Source: Ascarosepion bandense
Lineage: Eukaryota > Mollusca > Cephalopoda > Sepiida > Sepiidae
Assembly (NCBI GenBank): GCA_037127315.1
Contig: JBBBDQ010001186.1
Span: forward strand, 2,157,501-2,221,500
Length of the DNA: 64,000 bases
Reading direction: 5' to 3'
The translations under genes were made by a program, and so were the position numbers. Positions 54,595 to 64,000 of the stretch are shown here, piece by piece. The first letter of the stretch is position 1. Each line of letters starts with the position of its first letter. Under the pieces are notes generated by a model. It did no database searches, had not been told where the DNA came from, and saw only the letters and a program-made list of their open reading frames with translations.

Positions 54595-55840
54595 GTATGC
54601 CTCCCCAATTCCCCTTTACCGACTCCGTTCTTTCACTCCTGTATTCGTATGCCTCCCCAATTCCCCTTTACCGATTCCGTTCTTTCACTCCTGTATTCGT
54701 ATGATCCTCCCCAATTCCCCTTTACAGACTCCGTTCTTTCACTCCTGTGTTCGTATGCCTCCCCAATTCCCCTTTACCGACTCCGTTCTTTCACTCCTGT
54801 GTTCGTATGCCTCCCCAATTCCCCTTTACCGACTCCGTTCTTTCACTCCTGTGTTCGTATGCCTCCCCAATTACCCTTTACCGATTCCGTTCTTTCACTC
54901 CTGTATTCGTATGCCTCCCCAATTCCCCTTTACCGACTCCGTTCTTTCACTCCTGTATTCGTATGCCTCCCCAATTCCCCTTTACCGATTCCGTTCTTTC
55001 ACTCCTGTATTCGTATGCCTCCCCAATTCCCCTTTACCGACTCCGTTCTTTCACTCCTGTGTTCGTATGCCTCCCCAATTCCCCTTTACCGACTCCGTTC
55101 TTTCACTCCTGTGTTCGTATGCCTCCCCAATTCCCCTTTACCGATTCCGTTCTTTCACTCCTGTATTCGTATGCCTCCCCAATTCCCCTTTACCGACTCC
55201 GTTCTTTCACTCCTGTATTCGTATGCCTCCCCAATTCCCCTTTACCGATTCCGTTCTTTCACTCCTGTGTTCGTATGCCTCCCCAATTCCCCTTTACCGA
55301 TTCCGTTCTTTCACTCCTGTATTCGTATGCCTCCCCAATTCCCCTTTACCGACTCCGTTCTTTCACTCCTGTATTCGTATGCCTCCCCAATTCCCCTTTA
55401 CCGATTCCGTTCTTTCACTCCTGTATTCGTATGCCTCCCCAATTCCCCTTTACCGACTCCGTTCTTTCACTCCTGTGTTCGTATGCCTCCCCAATTCCCC
55501 TTTACCGACTCCGTTCTTTCACTCCTGTGTTCGTATGCCTCCCCAATTCCCCTTTACCGACTCCGTTCTTTCACTCCTGTATTCGTATGCCTCCCCAATT
55601 CCCCTTTACCGATTCCGTTCTTTCACTCCTGTATTCGTATGCCTCCCCAATTCCCCTTTACCGACTCCGTTCTTTCACTCCTGTATTCGTATGCCTCCCC
55701 AATTCCCCTTTACCGATTCCGTTCTTTCACTCCTGTGTTCGTATACCTCCCCAATTCCCCTTTACCGACTCCGTTCTTTCACTCCTGTATTCGTATGCCT
55801 CCCCAATTCCCCTTTACCGACTCCGTTCTTTCACTCCTCT
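54595..55840 (+). repeat. 52-bp minisatellite, 24 copies, inside the LINE relic
   Basis: Units begin GTATGCCTCCCCAATTCCCC and continue TTTACCGAYTCCGTTCTTTC and ACTCCTGTRTTC. Steps are exactly 52 bp except unit 3, which has a 2-bp insertion. Variant sites are GACTCC/GATTCC and GTATTC/GTGTTC. As 52 is not a multiple of 3 and no forward frame contains a stop, all three plus frames stay open and each encodes the same 52-residue super-repeat. It replaces the point in the LINE where 'Y..P..LYRL..' coding would be expected. Confidence 0.97.
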
Positions 55841-55854
55841 ATGCCATACTAATG

Positions 55855-56340
55855 CAATGAGTTAGGGTCTTGTTCTTTTTTTTGTTGTTGTTGAGAGGCA
55901 AGAATCCCAAGGTATGTCGGGAGATCTGTTACCTCCACCCTTCCAAAGGCGGTCAAGGTATGCCTAGCTTTGAGATTAGTCAATACACGTTTTGCATCGC
56001 GTTCATAAACCGAAGGTGTTCGCAAGCAGTTGGGAATAGCGAATTCTGGAAGGAAGACACCAGTAAGAATATCCTGTCCCTGAGAAGTGTGAACTCGTGC
56101 GAGGAGGAGGAGTCCTACCGTTTACTCCGAGGCGAATACTCATTCTATCGTGAATACCGGTTAGCTCTCAAGTTCCTTTTTTGGGCGAGGGATAGCCTCT
56201 TCAAAATCTAGACGTTTTCCAGCAAGGCGTCATAGTGAGGGAGACCGTTCAAGATGGTCTTACTGGAGAGCTCGGTTTAACGAAGCAGTGGCTAGCTAAG
56301 TTTAAGATAAGACAGATGATGACCAACCTTCTTCATCCAT
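55855..56340 (+). pseudogene. TX1/L1-like LINE C-terminal relic, 3' of minisatellite
   Basis: Frame at 55870-56211 reads LLRGKNPKVCREICYLHPSK, GGQGMPSFEIS, FINRRCSQAVGNSEFWKE and EYRLALKFLFWARDSLFKI. 'FFWRGK...V.R...Y.P...GG.GMP' is the usual C-terminal block of such LINEs, in register with the pre-minisatellite pieces. No cysteine-rich end seen. Confidence 0.75.
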
Positions 56341-56389
56341 ACAATTGACCTTGTGCCACGTTTGTTTTTTTACAAAAGTAAATATCAAT

Positions 56390-56640
56390 ATTTAGAGAGA
56401 GCTCACAGTTGTCAAGCTCTTTGTCTTCGAGCAAAGCACGACCTAGTCGGGCTCAGTCTACCGACGAAGACTCAGCTGAGAAAAAATAGACAGTACAAAA
56501 GTGCCCGATCCATTTGTTGTGGTAGCTGGGTATTTTTCCCCCTTGGTCCGAGTGTATGTGCTCAGGTCTTTCACGTTAAACCCGGCCATGTGTTATATCC
56601 CATCTCAGTGGGGAGACTTTGGGTAAATATTCAGAGCTCC
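56390..56640 (+). repeat. Further ~200-bp monomer after the LINE
   Basis: GTTGTCAAGCTCTTTGTCTT, GACTCAGCTGAGAAAAAATA, GTGGTAGCTGGGTATTTTTC and TCAGTGGGGAGACTTTGGGT match the monomers at 52600-53460 in the same orientation. Confidence 0.8.
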
Positions 56641-56664
56641 GAGAGAATTCTGATAGAGTGTTTC

Positions 56665-56802
56665 ATTGATAACGTGGTGTAATGGTTAACAACCTTGTCT
56701 TACTGGAACAATTACAACTGAGTAGCGGACTCAATCCTCACTGGGTGCCCTTTACTTTTGACCCTGTGTCACATTTACGCTGCAATGAGAAAATGAAAAT
56801 TC
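56665..56802 (+). mobile_element. tRNA-derived SINE, family B
   Basis: ACGTGGTGTAATGGTTAACA, ACTCAATCCTCACTGGGTGC, end ATTTACGCTGCAATGAGAAA. Confidence 0.8.
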
Positions 56803-56825
56803 TTTTTGCTTAACTCCTTGGCTTA

Positions 56826-57549
56826 TCTAAACTTATTTATAAATGGAACTTTGTGTGTGCGTGTGTGTCTCTGTGTGTGTGTCTGTTACATATAGACTCC
56901 GAAACGGCTGAACCGATTTTCTTGAAAATTTACACAGTTGTGCTATAAGCGCCTCCGAGTGTTCTTAGCTAGATTTTGTGTCGAGGTACCCCAGATAAAT
57001 ATCAAAAATCGATAATCGAAAAAATCGGGTTATAGAAGGCGTGTTCCGATTTTAATCAGATTTGATACACTCATAGACAAATATATAAGAAACGATATTC
57101 AGAAGTTTCAAGGTTGTAGTTCTTACAATAGTGCAGAAAATCGATAATATCTATATATATGAAAGGCAAGATGTTTGTGTGTGTGTCTGTTTATCTGTTT
57201 GTATGTCTGTATTTTTCAGCCATTTTATTTTAGTTTTTGCTTCGGGTTTGGCTCTAAGTAGGTATAATTGTAGTTCTTAGTCTTAGCCATGAAACCATTT
57301 ACTCAGAGGGTTTATTCAGCCTTCAAAATTCAGTTTACGACGAAAAAACTTATTTGATATCGACACCAGGAAATCAAAATTTGACCTACATCCATTCATT
57401 TTTCCTTTCAGTCTACGGTTTCGCTTTGATTGGAAACAACTATTGCTTTTTAGTCTTTCGTGCCAACGTCCAAAGAGTCTGAGCTCCAGAACCGTGGATT
57501 AGTTTTAAAGCTTTCATTACACCCGAGCAACGCCGTGCTATACTGCTAG
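56826..57549 (+). mobile_element. Helitron-like non-autonomous element (copy 2)
   Basis: Starts TCTAAACTTATTTATAAATG (preceded by A) and ends CGCCGTGCTATACTGCTAG (followed by T). Internally GAAACGGCTGAACCGATTTT, GTGTCGAGGTACCCCAGATA and GGGTTTGGCTCTAAGTAGGT follow the same order as copy 1. Confidence 0.6.
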
Positions 57550-58508
57550 TCTGAGTATAATGTAGTCAATGTTGACAATGGGAAGTAACAGCGTGTAATA
57601 GACGAATAATTTTTTTCAAATGTGAACTCAACCACTCTGTTCTCTATAGGAAATCGTAGCATGCCGATGAAGAGACACGTTTGTTAAATGTGGCGAGGGG
57701 ACCCGGCCGTAATAAAGGAAAGCTAGTTTCATTCCTCCCTTAAGTATATGGTGCCAAGTTAACATAACCAACTTGACTTTGTTTTCGGTGACGCCATACT
57801 GCATATCTATAATACAGAGACTCAAGATAAAAAAAAAAAAAACAGTTCAAAAGCGAACGCTTAGTTTTGCAAAACTGTCTGTCGGGTTGAGAAGAAGCTA
57901 AAGAATTTGTGAAATCTAAAATATCTTTCTCATTCGGAGTTTCTGAAATAGATGACATTTTACAAATTTGTTGCTGGGACAACATGGAAATATTGTAAAT
58001 ATTGTTGAGGTTTAGAATTCTTTACTGACACACAGGGCAGATGCAAGAGTGTCTCATCCCCACGACCGAATCTATGATACGGCGCTATCTTCTCTACTAC
58101 ATAATATTTTCATAAGGTAGTATTTATATAAAATACAAATTTTATTGTAACCTAACTATGTACAATAATTAATAATATGATATATAGCTGAACAATTCAA
58201 CCAAAAAACTGAAAATAAATTCAATTTATCTAAATACAAACTAGAAAGATATGTAATAACAGACAATACTTAAATAACAATGTTTTGCAACGATTTTTGA
58301 TATCAACTTGGGATTTTTCCTTTTAAAAAGTTGAATAATTTTAACACATTCAACATCACGGATAAAAGAAATACTGAATTTTATATCAGTGTTTTTTCGA
58401 GCAAAATAAATTCAAAGATTTGAATGATAAAAATACCCCAGAATGACGAGGAAATCCGCGAAAATTTTTCATTTAGTTAGTTGCGCTTAGTTTAATTTTT
58501 AATGTAAA
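57550..58508. other. No gene seen
   Basis: AT-rich; no recognised family or coding frame. Confidence 0.55.
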
Positions 58509-58690
58509 CTAGCAGTATAGCCCGGCGTTGCTCGGGTTTAATGAAAGCTTTAAAACTAATTCATGGTCTTGGAGCTCAGACTCTTTGGACGTTGGCACGA
58601 AAAATTAAAAAAGCAATAGTTGTTTCCAAATAAAGCGAAACTGTAGACTGAAAGAAAAATGAATGGATGGAAGTAGGAAGGTTCGGGGGT
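58509..58690 (-). mobile_element. Helitron-like 3' end (5'-truncated copy)
   Basis: CTAGCAGTATAGCCCGGCGT on plus is the reverse complement of the element's 3' terminus; the host base next to CTAG is again T (A at 58508). Similarity fades near 58680. Confidence 0.6.
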
Positions 58691-58699
58691 AGTACGCAC

Positions 58700-59104
58700 T
58701 GACCCTGATTAATGAAACAAAGTACTTATTCTGTATTAAACATCCAAAATCAGTGATCACCATGAAAATACGGTGTTTAAACAAACGCTTAATTTATTTT
58801 ATCTTTTTTTGTAAAAACATTTATTTTAAATAAAGAACAAATGGATATACATTTTTGTTTTAATAAATTAACTTTAAACAAACAATTGTTGGTCGAAATA
58901 ATATTATTTCATTTTTTGTTTTTTGCAAAAAGATTTTTTGACACTAAAGAACAAACAGATGTATACATTACGCAACAAATTACGCACTACTTATTTCGAT
59001 TAAACGCGTTACTTAGAACGATTATTCCGTTCCTTAGGACGATTAATTAGCTATTTAGAACAATTATTTCGACACTGGATCGATATTTTTAAAAGAGCTC
59101 CGTA
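58700..59104. other. No gene seen
   Basis: AT-rich; possibly more distant parts of repeat Z. Confidence 0.4.
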
Positions 59105-59875
59105 AAAATAAAAATAAAAAAATGTTATAACAATTTCTAAAGTTTCAAAAATATTTTTAAAATTCTTCAAAGCCTTGTCTCGGTTAGGTTACTAAGTTAT
59201 TAAGTGAAGATTATATTTATTAATCGAAAATTGAAAAGTTTAATACAAATCATCGAGCCATCGTGTTTTTAAAATGTTTTTTGTGTATTAGAAGTATTTT
59301 TTATTAAGTATGGTATTTTTTGTTACATTAGAAGGTCATTTGCTTCGCGGTTTCTTCCCATTACAGGAAAAATTAGGAATATTATCTCAATTCTGGTCAA
59401 CCATAACTAGCTTATCTCGACAGCTGGCTGTCAACATACATCAATCTCTTACGGCAAAAGATCAAGTCTCCGTGATTATAAATAGTTTTATTCTAAATTT
59501 CATGCTATAAACAAGTAATACTTGTGTAAATCAGATCGATTTAACTTTGAATTTGCTAATTTTTCAAAACTAACATGTCACAGATCTATATTTTATTTCT
59601 GCAAGACTTTTAAAACAGAGAATAAACTTTTGTTTTCAAATATGTCGATCGCTCAAAAATGGCCGAAAAAAATGAAACATTTTTAGATTCCAATCAATAA
59701 AATTCTGTTTGTAAAACACCAGAGCATTTCGCTTACTGGAAATAGTAAATTTAATTATTTAGCTTTCAATTAAAGCTAAAATTGAAGCTTCAAGAACATT
59801 TTTTATTAATCAAAATTCATTTTAAAAGTTAAGCATCGCAAATTATCGTGAAAAGTGGAGGTACATAGTCTATAT
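59105..59875 (-). repeat. Dispersed repeat Z (copy 3, inverted)
   Basis: On plus, TTATATTTATTAATCGAAAA, TGTCGATCGCTCAAAAATGG and GCTTACTGGAAATAGTAAAT are reverse complements of blocks at 41150, 40740 and 40647. No coding sequence. Confidence 0.8.
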
Positions 59876-60639
59876 ATGTAATGCGTGAAAATCGCCATCT
59901 AAATTATCGTTGTTTAGATATACGCACTATAAGGTCAATTTGCAAGCATATGACTATTCGTTATTCAGGTTACGTTGACGGTGGTGAAGAGTGTGGGGAA
60001 AGTGGTATGCACCCACGACGTACGTCACAGAATAACTCACTACAAATAGCCTCCTGTTATCCACTTCTTGAAATAACAAGAACTCATTAAAGAAAGAAGT
60101 CATTTTATTTACATATGTTTATCACGTGGCTTATCTTCAAGAAAACATCCATCTGCTGTTTTTTTCTTCATATTTTGGTAGTCTCCCCTGCTCACCCTAT
60201 TCAACGCCTCACCTGACGCAGGTACACTAGTCCGCATTTTGGGCCAATAGTAAAAATAGTGATGTTGTAGTTAAAAATAGTAATTTTGTAGTTAAAAAGG
60301 AGTAATCTTGTAGTTAAAAAATAGTAATCGCGTAGTTAAAAACTCACGCACATAGGCTCAGAGAAAAACGACAACAAAATTCGCCTATCACTAGAAAATC
60401 GGACACTAACATTCATATAGACATAAAACATGAACTACATTTAAAAAAAAGAAAAACAAAATGGAAAGAAAAAAACGCATTTCTCGACAGCTTAGCGGCT
60501 AATTTCCGGCGATAGCCTATGCCTTCAGAAATTAATCCTTGTTAAGTAGAGAGGAGGAAGAGGGGGTGGAGGAAGAGGAGAGACAGAGATGCGTATACAT
60601 ATATAACTGAACAATATATGTCTTTACAGATACACAATC
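59876..60639. other. No gene seen; short tandem at 60255-60345
   Basis: AAAAATAGTAAT.TTGTAGTT is repeated about four times with variation. Otherwise no recognised feature. Confidence 0.55.
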
Positions 60640-60643
60640 GGTA

Positions 60644-60680
<37 letters not shown>
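60640..60680. repeat. (TA)n microsatellite
   Basis: TA array flanked by TACATA words. Confidence 0.95.
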
Positions 60681-60682
<2 letters not shown>

Positions 60683-61198
60683 CATATGCAAACAGATATA
60701 TGTATATACATGTCCACATGTACACAGAAAAGGTGTATACTTGAAATATCTATCCAAACATATTTTATTGAATATTTATAAACATAATATGTTAATTTAT
60801 ATTCGTACTGATCCTTTACAGTTGTCTTAGCAGTTTCTTCATGTTAAGATGAAATTCTTCAAGGAAAGCATCGTAGATTTTTCCTACCCAAGTACTTTCG
60901 CTATCCTCTAAAATCATCATCAAGAGTAACTTACAAAGGCAAATCTATTATAACTCTGATCAAATCTGCATTCCATTGTCCTCGTGATTAAAAAAAAAAA
61001 ACGCGCTCTATGAGTATTTTAAAATTTATCCGTTGTTGTTATTAAATTTTTTGCAAAACAGGTGTTTCCCTATAAGGGAGCTGACCGAAAATTGGTAGAA
61101 TTGTAAAATGACATTAGTATATATATCTGTGTTACATGCACTTTAATATGTTGTTGCTATATTTGTAAGGAACTTTGAATTGTTCATATTTTCTGATT
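60681..61198. other. No gene seen
   Basis: AT-rich. AGCATCGTAGATTTTTCC and CTTTCGCTATCCTCTAAAAT are at about 60868-60920, with a weak 'ATCATCAAGAG' Penelope-like end. Confidence 0.4.
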
Positions 61199-61360
61199 AG
61201 ACTTTTTATTTTGGAATTATATTTGTATAAAAATAGTCCAAAAGTTGTCCTACTACTTACGCACATCATTGTTTATCATCAGGGACTATATTACAATTTA
61301 AAAATAAAATATTGTACTAGGAAAACTTTTATACAAATATAATTCCGAAATAAAAAGTCT
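61199..61360. repeat. Inverted repeat, 34-bp arms, ~94-bp spacer
   Basis: Arms 61199-61232 and 61327-61360 are reverse complements with one mismatch (AGACTTTTTATTTTGGAATT / AATTCCGAAATAAAAAGTCT). The spacer contains ATCATCAGGGACTATATTAC. Confidence 0.85.
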
Positions 61361-61467
61361 TACTAGAAATTTGAAAAAATTCAAAAGAAAATATATAAGA
61401 CTATGTTGTTTCTATCGTTTAACACAACTTGTTTAAAAGAAAAGATGCTGCCAAAATATACGTACTT

Positions 61468-61540
<73 letters not shown>
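61468..61540. repeat. (TA)n(TG)n array
   Basis: TA units to about 61501, then TG units. Confidence 0.95.
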
Positions 61541-61542
<2 letters not shown>

Positions 61543-61658
61543 ATTAAACTTTAGATGTGGTACAATGTCGACATTATGAAGCGCCTAGTGAAAATCAAAT
61601 ATTCTCAGTCGTAATTGATCGAGCAAGACAAGCTTGTTAACCATTACACCACGCCTAA
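61541..61658 (-). mobile_element. tRNA-derived SINE, family B
   Basis: On plus: TTTAGATGTGGTACAATGTC, ATCGAGCAAGACAAGCTTGT, TAACCATTACACCACGCC. Confidence 0.75.
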
Positions 61659-61659
61659 G

Positions 61660-62584
61660 TATGTGTGTGCGTCTGTGTATTGTTTGTTTGTGTGTGTGTG
61701 TGTGTGTGTGTGCATGTTTCATACGATCATTACACGTCTGCATAAAACTATACAATCATCAAACATTCGGGTAACTGATGCAGATGGAGTTTGTCAGCAA
61801 GCAAAGTTTATGGAAACATACAGACTACACCTTTCTATACAATATAAACCAACTGGTATTAGGGAAACTCAAATCATTGCAACATTTTCTTATTCCGTCC
61901 ATTGTTATTAATATTAGTAATAGTAGTTGAATTAGTCGAAGCAGCAGTAGTAATAGTATCTATAGAATTATCAGAATTCTTGTTTCTTTTACTGTTGTCC
62001 CCCAAAAGACAGAGTCCGCCCGGGTGGATACCAACAGCTGGAAACGTGTTCTAACATCCCGTCAAACAATTATTTCTCCACCACACATACACTTCATAAG
62101 AAAGCACTTTTTAGGTTTTTTTATTATTATTTTACCGTCACTTTCTATGAGTCTTATGGGAGTACCTCCTTTCTTAGCCCCAAATACACGCCGACGACCT
62201 GATCAGTCTTTTTATCTTATTCCTAAATTTTTACCTGCTGCCTTGTTCCTCTTGTTTAACAGAATTTTTTTATATTTACAGTTCTTTGCTGAAGCACCAT
62301 TTTTTTTCTTTTGCCGAATGAATTGCCATTGTCTTTCTTCATCTTTGTTGTCAGATTTAGCTCGGTTTTGATTCGTTCTTAACGTTTCGTTGCCACCTTA
62401 AATGGTGCATGGTAAACTCTCTTTTATCACTGTTTTTTAGGACAGGAATACCAGAAAACTAAAAACCAGCCCTAATTATCAGAAAAAAAAGAGAAAAGAA
62501 AAGAAAAAGAAAAAGAAAGAAAGAAAGAAAGAAAAATAAAGCAATAGAAATTCCTATACTTGTAAAATCAAACATTATTAATTA
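61660..62584. other. No gene seen
   Basis: Includes a (GT)n stretch at 61689-61712. The 115-codon plus frame at 62024-62371 has no domain I recognise and low-complexity F/L runs. Confidence 0.5.
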
Positions 62585-62715
62585 CACTGTATACATGCGG
62601 ACTATTGACCTCATTTTTGTTGCTATCACAGCATTAAGGCTGTTGTGCCCTCTTCAGGTGTATGCCGATCCGGGTAAATTACAGGGAATTCCAAAATGAA
62701 CCCTTTATTTAATAT
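62585..62715 (-). mobile_element. Penelope-like 3' terminal segment (inferred)
   Basis: On plus: GCGGACTATTGACCTCATTT, GTGCCCTCTTCAGGTG and AATGAACCCTTTATTTAATA, parallel to 47290-47400. Confidence 0.45.
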
Positions 62716-62898
62716 ACTGGGGTTGACTGTTCCCGTTCCCCTGTTCATGTCTAGGGTTATCTAATCTTGTTTTAATTTTTGGCAAATTTTGGTTACTGAT
62801 CACCCTGTTTCCATTGAGCCCAAGTACACACTGCGGGGCCCTGTGATTAAACTCGGAATTACTGTCACCAAATTCACGAACCAATACTTTAATCCACT

Positions 62899-62899
62899 C

Positions 62900-62940
<41 letters not shown>
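62899..62940. repeat. (TA)n microsatellite
   Basis: About 21 TA units. Confidence 0.95.
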
Positions 62941-62941
<1 letters not shown>

Positions 62942-63029
62942 CGTTAATAGAGTAAATTCCTCCTTCAAGTTTTTACTTTTTGTATTGTTGATCTGTTGTG
63001 ACAAATTTCATGTTGTGTCTAAAAGACTT

Positions 63030-63235
63030 ACAAAATAATTTACTCTGTCACCTTTAAGAATTGCCAGAAAGAATATATCGGAGAAACCTCAAGAATTCAA
63101 ATAAAAAATTAATGACTATAAAAGAAACATAAAAAAACAACACATTAAACGCATTAATTTGCTCATTCTAAATGACCACAAATTTTATATAAAAAATGCC
63201 ACTCTAATTAAAAGTGGAGACAGTTCACTAAGACG
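63030..63235 (+). pseudogene. Penelope-like GIY-YIG endonuclease fragment
   Basis: Frame from about 63039 reads IYSVTFKNCQKEYIGETSRI then QIKN and two stops. After the stops NDYKRNIKKQHIKR and ILNDHKFYIKNATLIKSG continue as in the second half of the domain. 'CxxxYIGET.R' is the GIY-YIG core with the catalytic Arg. No RT domain nearby. A separate relic from the one at 5880-6545. Confidence 0.75.
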
Positions 63236-63240
63236 AAGAT

Positions 63241-63242
<2 letters not shown>

Positions 63243-63292
<50 letters not shown>
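63243..63292. repeat. (TA)n microsatellite
   Basis: About 25 TA units, directly after the GIY-YIG relic. Confidence 0.95.
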
Positions 63293-63293
<1 letters not shown>

Positions 63294-63491
63294 CCTACGC
63301 CTATATTATGAACTATAAAGCAGTTCATAATAAACACCTGGTGATTGCAGAGTGCATGAAACTCCGAGTCGTGCTATAGACGAAGAGTAATATGTACATT
63401 TATTGATAATTTATAGTTCTGTTATATTTCATCGAGCACTGTTTTATTAAAACTAGAAAAAATATTTATATATGTGCGTGTACTTGACTTG

Positions 63492-63492
63492 C

Positions 63493-63563
<71 letters not shown>

Positions 63564-63690
63564 CGTGTGTGTGTGTGTGTGTGTATTGTATGTTATATTT
63601 GACAGTACATGTTTAAAAACATATATATATATATATATATATATATTCTTCATTTGTAAACGCGTTATTACGCGACCAAGAAATGATAAC
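63492..63690. repeat. (TA)n/(GT)n arrays and a palindrome-family terminus
   Basis: TA at 63494-63545, GT to about 63583, TA again at 63620-63646. Then CATTTGTAAACGCGTTATTA at 63652, the same outer sequence as the palindrome at 1365. The second arm is not present here. Confidence 0.8.
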
Positions 63691-63789
63691 GCTTTCATCC
63701 ATGGTTGTATGAACCTAATAGGTATTTTATAGTATGGTTACACTTAGTCATAATTTCTATTCTTTCATTCAATAATTAGTTTTTGCTTG

Positions 63790-64000
63790 GGAATTTTTGT
63801 TATGAAAATGTGTGCCAATCGGCAGGAAATTTTTAAGATTACAAGAAATTATCACGTTTTTATCCATGGTTTTCCTTACAAAAATGTAACGTAAATATTC
63901 AGGCCGGTAGAAATGAATATATAACACTGTTTGATTATAAACAGAATATCTACTTAAATACGACTATCGATCAAAAATAATGTTCAAACAAATCATTTCA
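63790..64000 (+). mobile_element. SINE family D tail fragment(s), cut by window end
   Basis: ATTCAGGCCGGTAGAAATGA and ACAGAATATCTACTTAAATA at 63898-63960 match the family D tail. A short inverted head end (AATGTGTGCCAATCGGCAGG) is at 63808. Confidence 0.6.

Noticed and set aside
54497..55865. Three overlapping ~370-450-codon frames as a proline/serine-rich repeat protein
   Set aside because: They are the 52-bp minisatellite read in three frames; there is no start context or conserved flank, and the array sits in a dead LINE.
62024..62371. 115-codon plus-strand gene
   Set aside because: Composition is low-complexity F/L near its end and no family is recognisable.
1..64000. LTR retrotransposon or endogenous retrovirus
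   Set aside because: No gag, protease, integrase or paired LTRs seen; all RT fragments read as non-LTR types.

Overview
This is AT-rich animal genomic DNA, almost entirely non-coding and built from layers of interspersed and simple repeats. Metazoan origin is supported by one spliced exon of an organic-anion-transporter (SLCO/OATP) gene with a canonical splice acceptor and donor. It is also supported by several clades of non-LTR retrotransposon, Penelope-like elements with GIY-YIG endonuclease, mariner-type transposase remnants, tRNA-derived SINEs and very long (TA)n, (TATC)n and (CA)n arrays. The mixture suggests a lophotrochozoan, perhaps a cephalopod mollusc. That is inference from repeat style, not from a diagnostic gene.

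Layout. 1-8 kb holds two oppositely oriented Tc1/mariner-like transposase remnants, a near-perfect palindrome, LINE fragments, a Penelope-like GIY-YIG relic and a second palindrome. 8,095-8,557 (minus) is the SLCO4-like exon, the only host coding sequence I can support; its neighbouring exons were not recognised in the window. 9.8-20 kb holds a LINE relic interrupted by a SINE with a likely target-site duplication, three consecutive LINE 3' ends, a composite repeat carrying 1-4 tandem monomers, and an inverted pair of SINE dimers. 20-36 kb holds RTE-like reverse-transcriptase relics and two 5'-truncated copies of the dominant LINE (27,270-28,440 and 33,863-35,237). 36-51 kb is mainly SINEs, composite repeats, a mariner relic, a Helitron-like element and two palindromes. 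51.8-56.7 kb has a 750-bp pyrimidine tract, then ~200-bp monomers, a TX1/L1-like LINE relic split by a 24-copy 52-bp minisatellite, and another monomer. 56.8-64 kb has a second Helitron-like copy, an AT-rich dispersed repeat, another palindrome and a second GIY-YIG relic.

How it fits together. The dominant LINE ends in a conserved ~55-bp 3' tail followed by A-rich or TA-rich sequence. Many non-coding composite repeats share that tail, consistent with mobilisation in trans by that LINE. Two tRNA-derived SINE families (here 'A', about 15 copies, and 'B', about 9) plus three less frequent ones fill much of the rest. A recurring pattern is a hairpin-forming inverted repeat next to a (TA)n array.

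All calls are by reading the sequence only; family letters are local labels. Boundaries of relics and repeats are approximate (about 10-30 bp).
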